64,000 nt of DNA from Haemaphysalis longicornis (Eukaryota; Arthropoda; Arachnida; Ixodida; Ixodidae). Positions 57,570 through 64,000 of the stretch are shown here, piece after piece (positions within the stretch are counted from its first letter, which is position 1; every line of letters starts with the position of its first letter). The notes below the pieces were generated by a model. The model searched no databases and was not told the DNA's origin. It was given only the letters and a program-made list of their open reading frames with translations. The DNA is taken from positions 105,541,344-105,605,343 of the forward strand of contig CM023450.1 of assembly GCA_013339765.2 (NCBI GenBank). Direction: 5' to 3'. The position numbers and the translations under genes were made by a program.

Positions 57570-58934
57570 ACTTCCGCTACGTCACCCTGTAGGGCGCCAC
57601 ACCGGCGGGGCACAGTCGTCTGCTAGTGAGCTTTTTTAAAAAAATACTTATGGTTAAGCAACTAGGAAATTCAGAGCGTAATAGTCACGGCTGGTTTTGC
57701 AATACGCACAACACATTCAGAATAAATTCAGCGGATGTGAAACTTGGCTGCAGTGGGCCTTTTAAGTACAAGTATAATGCATGCGCGGTTGCTTCGAAGT
57801 GTAACGAAAACTGCTTTGCATTTCGATCTCCTTGGAAGTGTCATATCTTGGCCGTGCAAGACCGACACAATGACGACGCCATTTTCTGCGACTACTGTGT
57901 GTCCGAAAAAAAGAGAAAGAAACGACTTGTGCCTATTTTACAACAGATCTGACGAATGCGTCAGCGGATCGCGGTGAACGAACGACACCACTCTGGTCTC
58001 ACAAGGCCTTCATTCTTTCGTCGCGAAATCGTTGGCGACTTGACACCTTGGGCGACGCCTCCTCTTTAGGGGAGGCTTGGACTACTCGACACATAACGAC
58101 CTGCTGGCCACGCCCTGCGACGACTACACAAGTCCTGCTGCCTGCAGGTGGTGTTAGGACGACCATGCTTGTGCTGGGAATGAAATATCGACCGGCGACC
58201 GCTCGAAACACGCCAAAGTGCCGGCGCGTTCTTGGCACCGTACGATACAGGCATTCTCCTCCTTTCCCTCCTCCTTCCGTCCCTTTTGCTCCGCACTTGT
58301 TCTCAACAAGAAGAGGGGGGGGGGGGGAATAAGGGAGGCTGTTACGGGACCGTGCAACAAGAAAAACGGAAACGGAAGCAGGCAGAGGATCTAGAGAGAA
58401 CCAAGGAAGGAAAAAAAAAGGAAAAGCTAAGGAACACGGCTCCTTGGAATGTTGTTCGCGACACAGGAGAGACCACTGTGCCTGACTATCGGTGTTGCCT
58501 CGGCAAGGCAGTGCCCCCCCCCCCTTTCTCTCTCCTTGCTCCCCGCGAGAGGGGCGCGAGGAAGGCCGAGACGGGGTCTTCGATCGAGGCTTAAGGAGCG
58601 TTCGATCGCCCAGGGCTTGTTTTAGGAAAACGGGAAGTCGTAATTTCTGGTGGCCGTCGAGAGCGGCAACGCAAAGGAACCGCAAGGTAATGAAGGGGGA
58701 CAGGGAATGTGACAGGGAAATCGACGACAGGCAAATGCAGCCTGACTTGGGGGCGGGGAGCGTATGGAGGTGCATGAAGATATGCTCCGAGCTTAATGAG
58801 CTAGTGCGGTTAGCGCGTTAGAAGAAACAAATGAAGGAGATGATACCGAAGAATACAGACCAGATAGAAAAGAAAAAAAAAAGAGGCCGTGCTTATTTTC
58901 TTTCATCAAGGCAAAGAATACCCCATCTAAAATC
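57570..58934. other. Unannotated; long minus frame not supported
   Basis: The 258-codon minus frame at 57999-58775 is low-complexity (Pro/Ser/Arg-rich) and lies on poly-C/poly-G sequence. No domain is seen. Confidence 0.3.
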
Positions 58935-59035
58935 ACAACAGGAATACCGGAAAAACATAACAAGAATTCCTGTTGTTACGACACACATTTCTGTCGTAAC
59001 GACAGAGTCAATTTTCTCAACGACAAACGTTTGTC
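58935..59035. repeat. Cluster of three short dyads
   Basis: ACAACAGGAAT (58935) pairs with ATTCCTGTTGT (58966). TTACGACA (58976) pairs with TGTCGTAA (58992). GACAAACGTTTGTC (59022-59035) is self-complementary. Confidence 0.75.
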
Positions 59036-59099
59036 TAGTCACAACAGAACTGCCATTTACGCTACTCTTCAAATGGCAATAACATTCAAACCATGTACA

Positions 59100-59245
59100 A
59101 CTACTGATATAACATCAGGATCATGACAAGACGGGAATTCGGCACGACTGAAAATCAAAATCAGGACAGGAATACGACACACGATAGATCATCAGAATCA
59201 CGACACGACAAGAATACGGCAAAACGACAGTACGATACGCGAGAA
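59100..59245 (+). repeat. Degenerate CACGACA-type tandem
   Basis: Irregular repeats of ACGACA, AGGAATACGACAC, ATCACGACACGACA and AAACGACAGTACGA. Composition is purine/C-rich on this strand. Confidence 0.5.
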
Positions 59246-60074
59246 ACTTTTCTTCGTCTTTTTCGACTGGGTACCTTAAAATGCGGGATCATGTGCGGTA
59301 TTATGTCGAGCTTGCCCCATAACTTGTTAAACGAGGCTTGACGCTCCCGAACATCGGGAGACCTCGACGTCGCTGCGTTGTTTCATCTCTGTTACGATAT
59401 GTTTTTACTCTGGCGCCACATGTTGTTTTGTGAATGTCGTCAGGCCCACTAATTTAGTGAAACAAGGTGTTCCCGGCTGTGCTTAAGATGAACAGTATTC
59501 TTGAGATACGGGTAACTATCAGGAAGCGGGCATTCTTTCGGTGCGTAAACATCCGAAGGATGAGACTGAAAAACCACGTCAATAAGTAGACGACCTTAAA
59601 ACGTATTTTCTCTATAGATTTATTTTTTCAATTTGCTCAGCGCGTGGGATCGTGACAACAGCGGCTGTGTTTCACTAAGAAGACCCATGTTGCTTTTAAA
59701 CAACTCATCAGTTTTTAGGGAGGCCGAGTATTGCGTAAATCCAAGCTGTCTGACGAAAAAGATTGTCACCGTTTTATGTGTGAAGTAGAAATAACTGAAA
59801 CGGCAGGAGAGCGAAAGAAAGCTTCGCTTTGAAACCCAAAGAAAAGCGGAGCGTCCACTGAACTGCGAACGCGGGTGTGCGGCGACCTGACGTCCCCGTT
59901 GACTGCGACGCGTCGTAACGCCACCAACGTGGATATGCATTGGCTGCGAATGCGTGTATGTTCCTGAATGACGACTCCATAGTCTGCAATGCGCTATACG
60001 GCTGCGAACGCAACACAGAAAATGAGCGCGGCGTTCAATCGGGCACTCAGTGGCTTGGGTTAGGGCCGGCCTTG
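59246..60074. other. Unannotated spacer
   Basis: A 162-codon minus frame (59620-60108) has no recognisable domain. Confidence 0.3.
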
Positions 60075-60215
60075 CTAAGAATAACCCTATGGCGTCGAAC
60101 GTCCTCAACGGGTACCTGCATCTTGACGTTCGATGATATTAGACTTTGCGTGGCACGTCGTTAGGCTTAGCGTCGCGGCTACCAAACGTTAAGCGTACAT
60201 ACATATAGGCTTAAC
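60075..60215. repeat. AACGTTA-type dispersed repeat, copy 2
   Basis: It contains CCTCAACGGGTACCTGC, CGTCGTTAGGCTTAGCGTCG and CAAACGTTAAGCG, related to copies at 39.4 and 62.7 kb. Confidence 0.4.
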
Positions 60216-61436
60216 GAGGGCCGTTGATCAATACTTCTAGTCATTCCAGTGGGGGGAGGACGGAGAAGGCGCCAAGAAAAACGGATGGAGATGATGACGA
60301 GAGGAAACGTGATTTCAGCGTGCGGCACCCCGAGCTGCGTTTCACAAACGCACTGCCTCACCCTGTGACGCAGCAGTCACCTGGCGAGTCAGGGGGCACT
60401 GCGCGGTACCGTGGCGGCGCCCACAGTACCACAGGTGATTGAGCACTAATCCTTTCGCTTTCACAGCTCATATGAAGTGCTCCTGTGGCCTCCGACATTT
60501 TGGAAAGGGTGTTGTTTTTAAGGCGAAAACCTTAAGTACACCGTTATGCGAAAACCATCGTTTGTTGTTGCCCTGTACAGAGAGCGCTACCCAAGGAAAG
60601 AGTAATTGAAAATGTTCATGCAGAATTAGAACACGGGTATCTTGGGTGGGAGCCGAGTGGGTTATTGCCCCGCTAATTCCGCACGCTGGCAGCGAAGGAA
60701 CAAAAGTAATGGCAATGCGCGCCGTGCAACACGGGAACGTGCCGGCACGTGACGTGGGGCACCCGACAGAAAGGTGATTCTGGGGAAGTTGTGGCCTCTG
60801 TCCTCAGTCAAATTAATTCACGCCACAAGACGCACAAATACAAACGCGATGTAGCGTAAAAAGAAGCCTGTCCAAGTAATTGGGGCCTGAAGGCGAAGGA
60901 AGAGACGCAAAAATACGATGTAGCAGTAAATACGTCTTTCGCTTCCGACTTAACTGCCACGGATAATTTTTATAGTGGTTCTACTAAGAGAAATATAGCT
61001 TTTCAAACGAGAGCGACGATTTATAAATCTCTCTAAGAGGCGGCGTGTCGTGTCCGCAGATGATATCTGGCGGCGCTGTGCCATTATTTTTGCGTTTCCT
61101 TAGTCCATATGTGTTCTTTAGCACGAAAATTGTATTTTCAAATAATACCCATGTGCTGTTGTTTAGCCTTTCCCAATGTCTTCTTTTTCCTGCAATGAAT
61201 GTAACTCCAGTAATACACTTACGCTACCCCGAGGAAAGGCGGTCATTACTTACTTAGAGGTATTTCATACTATCGGTAGGTGTTTTTAACATTACAACGC
61301 ACGGACCCGTCAGCTTAATTACGATTGATCGCTGCTCGTTGGCAATCAACATCAGTTGTGAATTCAGAAATTGAAAAAAAAAATATCCGAACGCAAGCAC
61401 GCTAGCACTGGCATGCGCATGATGACACAAGCGCAC
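60216..61436. other. Unannotated spacer
   Basis: A short repeated phrase, GACGCAAAAATACGATGTAGC, has a near copy 80 bases upstream (about 60830 and 60903). Nothing else is seen. Confidence 0.3.
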
Positions 61437-61476
61437 CCCCCCCACCCCCCCCACCCCCCCCCCCCCCCCCCCCCCC
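61437..61476 (+). repeat. Poly-C tract
   Basis: Nearly pure C with two A interruptions. It is followed near 61507 by an alternating GC stretch. Confidence 0.95.
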
Positions 61477-62624
61477 GTGCAACCACAATCGCAATTGCGC
61501 ACATACGCGCGCGCGCGCAAATGAAAAACCGCTGGTGAAAACAAGTCAAAACAAAAAGCTATACTTTTGTTCATAATATAATGTATGAGTTCCCGCAGAA
61601 AAGATCACATCCTGGTTAAAGAGAGCGAAGGAGATCGTGATAGCGCCCACAAGCGTTATTTGACGTGGCGCAGTGACTTCGCACCGAAACGAATACGAAT
61701 GCGGTCGTTCCGTTTACGACCACTCAAATACAGTGCCGCATTCGAGACAGGAACGATTATTTACACCGCTCGGAACCTTCTACCGTGGACGCTATCGACG
61801 TCACCAAAAGCCACACCGCCACAGATCGGAGAAGGCTAGTGCGCGTTATACGTTATGACCTGCCTCCTCGCATCGAGGTGGTCCCAGGAACCCATTAAAA
61901 AGCAGTGGGCACTTGCCTCCTCGTCCATGCAATTTTTGCCGACTACGGCCGTCATTTCGCGCTTTCCTTTCTGCCCCCCTCCCCTTCTGTTTTGGCTGCG
62001 GCCCGAGTTCGCGCCACGGGGGGAGCCTCCTAGTTCATTCGTAATGCATGACTGCTGCTGAATCGTGCCATATGCGCAGCTCGGCCGACCGCCGGCGGGC
62101 GCGACAGCGAGGTGTTGTTCTCCTCTGCGTGATGGCGTTCTTTCTTTTGTTCTTTCGCCGCTCCTTTGTTTGAGCGTGCACGGTGACAAAAGCGGCCGCG
62201 GCGACGATGACGCTGACGCCGAGAGACATGGGCGAAAGCACCTGTCTCGCCGTATGTGTACAACTGCCGTATGGGTCATGCAGGGGGCGAAGGAGGCGTG
62301 GTTGCTTCCTATTCTGCGCTATATACCGTTTCCTCAATTCGCTTATTCGCACGCTCCTTGTGTTTTTTTACGAAGTCACCAGCAAAAGTGCGTCGTTTCA
62401 GGTTGATATTTTTTTAATGTCAACCAATCCTTGGTGAGCTGCGGCAGGCTTTCAGTTGTGGGCGTGGCTCTTTTCATGCGAGAGCATGAAGTCACTTTTT
62501 GAGCGAAGAGGCCGCCGTGTTAGAGACATGGTCAATAAACTCCCATTGGTGGCCAATAAATCCCCATTGGTTACAAAGGCAGGTCGACGGGCAGCAGAGG
62601 GAGGGGGCGACGCGGGTGTACAAC
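61477..62624. other. Unannotated spacer
   Basis: Overlapping frames of up to 147 codons at 61836-62437 occur on both strands with no recognisable domain. CTCCCATTGGTGGCCAATAAATCCCCATTGG-type CCAAT clusters lie near 62540. Confidence 0.3.
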
Positions 62625-62820
62625 GGCTAGACGTTCGGCTTAACGTTACGCTTTGAGGATATATAGTGTCGTCATCCGGTATCCCTAGCTCGAAGTAGAA
62701 TTACGATGGCGTTTTTGGCGTGTTTTTAGCTCAGCGGTAAGGTTACCTAACGTTAAGCCTAAATATCGGACATTGGTCCTAACGTTACGCTTCGACGTAT
62801 ATCTCCGTCAATGGGTTGCC
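62625..62820. repeat. AACGTTA-type dispersed repeat, copy 3
   Basis: GGCTTAACGTTACGCTTTGA, CCTAACGTTAAGCCTAA and CCTAACGTTACGCTTCGACG occur in one 180-bp segment. This is the clearest copy. AACGTTACGC lies at both ends. Confidence 0.5.
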
Positions 62821-62947
62821 ACTAGAAAAGGCCGCGAGTGGCGCATGACATTGTAAGCCCTCAATGTTTGAAATTCGGCCTAAGCGCGTAAACTCCTCCG
62901 CATACCCGAGAGGTGCTGCTCTTAGTCCGCAGGGTAGCACAATACCG

Positions 62948-63038
62948 AAATTGTGCATGCACAATTTGTGTACACAACAATTTGTGTACACAAGACAATA
63001 TTGTGTACGCAATACCTTAATTGTGTACTTGTGTACTG
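62948..63038. repeat. Array of perfect palindromes (TTGTGTACACAA type)
   Basis: AAATTGTGCATGCACAATTT (62948-62967), TTGTGTACACAA (62966-62977 and 62982-62993) and ACAATATTGT (62995-63004) are all exact palindromes. They are followed by two AATTGTGTAC half-units, and AATACC lies on both sides. Confidence 0.85.
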
Positions 63039-64000
63039 AGAGAGGGCTTAGGTGCCTCGCGGTTTCTTCTCGCCACTCGCCCACCGCCATAACACAGCCA
63101 CTGCCTCCAAAATAACCACGCGCATGACCGGCTTTCAGACGTGTACTTGCATTCGCAAGGCCAGAATATACTTTTTTAATGTAAAACCGCAATGCACGCA
63201 GTAAAATTTCCGCATTTAGGTGTTACATCATCACGGATGCAATCGGAAAGTGTAGAATAAAGTATAAACTGTATGTTTTCTTCCGCAGTCATTGCTACAT
63301 CATGCAATTTGATGTCCTCCTTGTCCTCTTGTATCAAAAGTAATACAATTAAAAAATCGCGATTATTATAAGCGGTGCATCTCCAAGCACAGTCAATTTT
63401 ATTTATAAGTTATTGCATCTAGAGTGCCAAAATATGTTGTCCCAGAAAGCAAAAACTGCCTTCTTGCTATTAACGTAGACCTAGAGCGTGAAAACCAAAA
63501 ACAAATAACTAATAATTATGTCCCACATTACTGTAATCGAACGAAATATAGAACCCTCGGAAGAGTTTGTTTCACGATTGGATATGTTAAATTACCCGCC
63601 GTTTCCATGCCTCTAACTCGTGACACTGACTCTCTCTACCGATTGCAGAGTCACAGATGCCGGTGAGGGCATCGGATCACCTGCGTTTTCCCCGATTTTT
63701 TTTTTCTATTTTTAAGCGTGTCGTACAAACGGTGTCTCTTTGGTTGCGCCATTGTAAGAACTACGGCTCCTGCCTGCACAGAGTTCGCCCCGCAGTCGCA
63801 GCAGCGTAACGTGAACTTAACCGCTCCGCTGTGAACCCAGACAGGTTTACGTTACCGGCGCGCTTTCAGGAATATTGCGAGCCGAGTTCGCCGTATAAAC
63901 GACGCCGACGAGATACAGTCCTCATCTCGGTTCATTTCCCCCGGCTGCAAATGTATATAAGTATCGCTACCAGCAAACAATTGGCGTACTGCTTGTAGCG
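63039..64000. other. Unannotated window end with TATA-like box
   Basis: TGTATATAAGTATCG lies at about 63951-63965, 35 bases before the window edge, after a GC-rich segment. It could be a promoter whose gene or LTR lies outside the window. No other support. Confidence 0.25.

Noticed and set aside
57999..58775. 258-codon minus frame, the longest in the window
   Set aside because: It has Pro/Ser/Arg-rich low complexity over poly-C/G sequence, no domain, and overlapping frames of similar length on the other strand.
62625..62820. Telomere-like repeat
   Set aside because: The arthropod telomere unit TTAGG is not present in tandem; AACGTTA words are irregular.

Overview
The window looks like nuclear DNA of a hard tick (Ixodida). 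The main reason is at least five copies of a tRNA-derived SINE with the structure of the tick Ruka family. Other support comes from decayed I/R1-like and CR1/Jockey-like LINEs, very long tetranucleotide microsatellites, and the lack of any dense run of open frames. Tick identity is an inference from family recognition. I cannot name the genus.

I found no intact protein-coding gene, tRNA, rRNA or CRISPR array. Every protein similarity I can defend belongs to a broken LINE. The longest open frames lie in simple repeats or show no recognisable family. The window is best read as intergenic or intronic DNA made of layered mobile elements.

Layout. 1-1035: end of an RNase H-bearing LINE. 2738-5290: two copies of a dispersed GTCT repeat family (here 'R family') and a truncated SINE. 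5500-9135: a LINE reverse transcriptase split by a 2.23 kb TTAA-flanked transposon that carries four TGACGTCA octamers. 11425-12365: a GACT microsatellite followed by decayed hairpin units. 12518-18002: two ~2.17 kb near-identical blocks separated by 1.14 kb, which holds a second copy of the TGACGTCA-rich core. 18578-18967 and 29315-29752: inverted copies of a ~198-bp-period repeat ('D family'). 20-25 kb: SINEs, microsatellites and the first copy of an 'H family' repeat. 26-34 kb: more R copies, a 490-bp TTAA MITE, a large CATC array, a LINE end, and two SINEs with target-site duplications. 34-50 kb: sparse, with a 61-bp inverted repeat at 41.7-41.9 kb, two LINE remnants at 44.4-45.6 kb and a degenerate minisatellite at 48.5 kb. 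50.3-51.85 kb: a second H copy split by a LINE. 54.0-55.4 kb: a LINE reverse transcriptase with three recognisable motifs. 56-64 kb: short tandem and palindromic arrays.

The elements act together as a stratigraphy. The nested insertions give relative ages: the SINE is younger than R copy 5, the TTAA element is younger than the CR1/Jockey-like LINE, and the RNase H LINE is younger than H copy 2. The least expected signal is TGACGTCA, the CREB/ATF-type octamer. By eye it occurs about 13 times where roughly one is expected, and 10 of these lie in two unrelated repeat families. Repeat names R, D and H are mine and only label similarity within this window.
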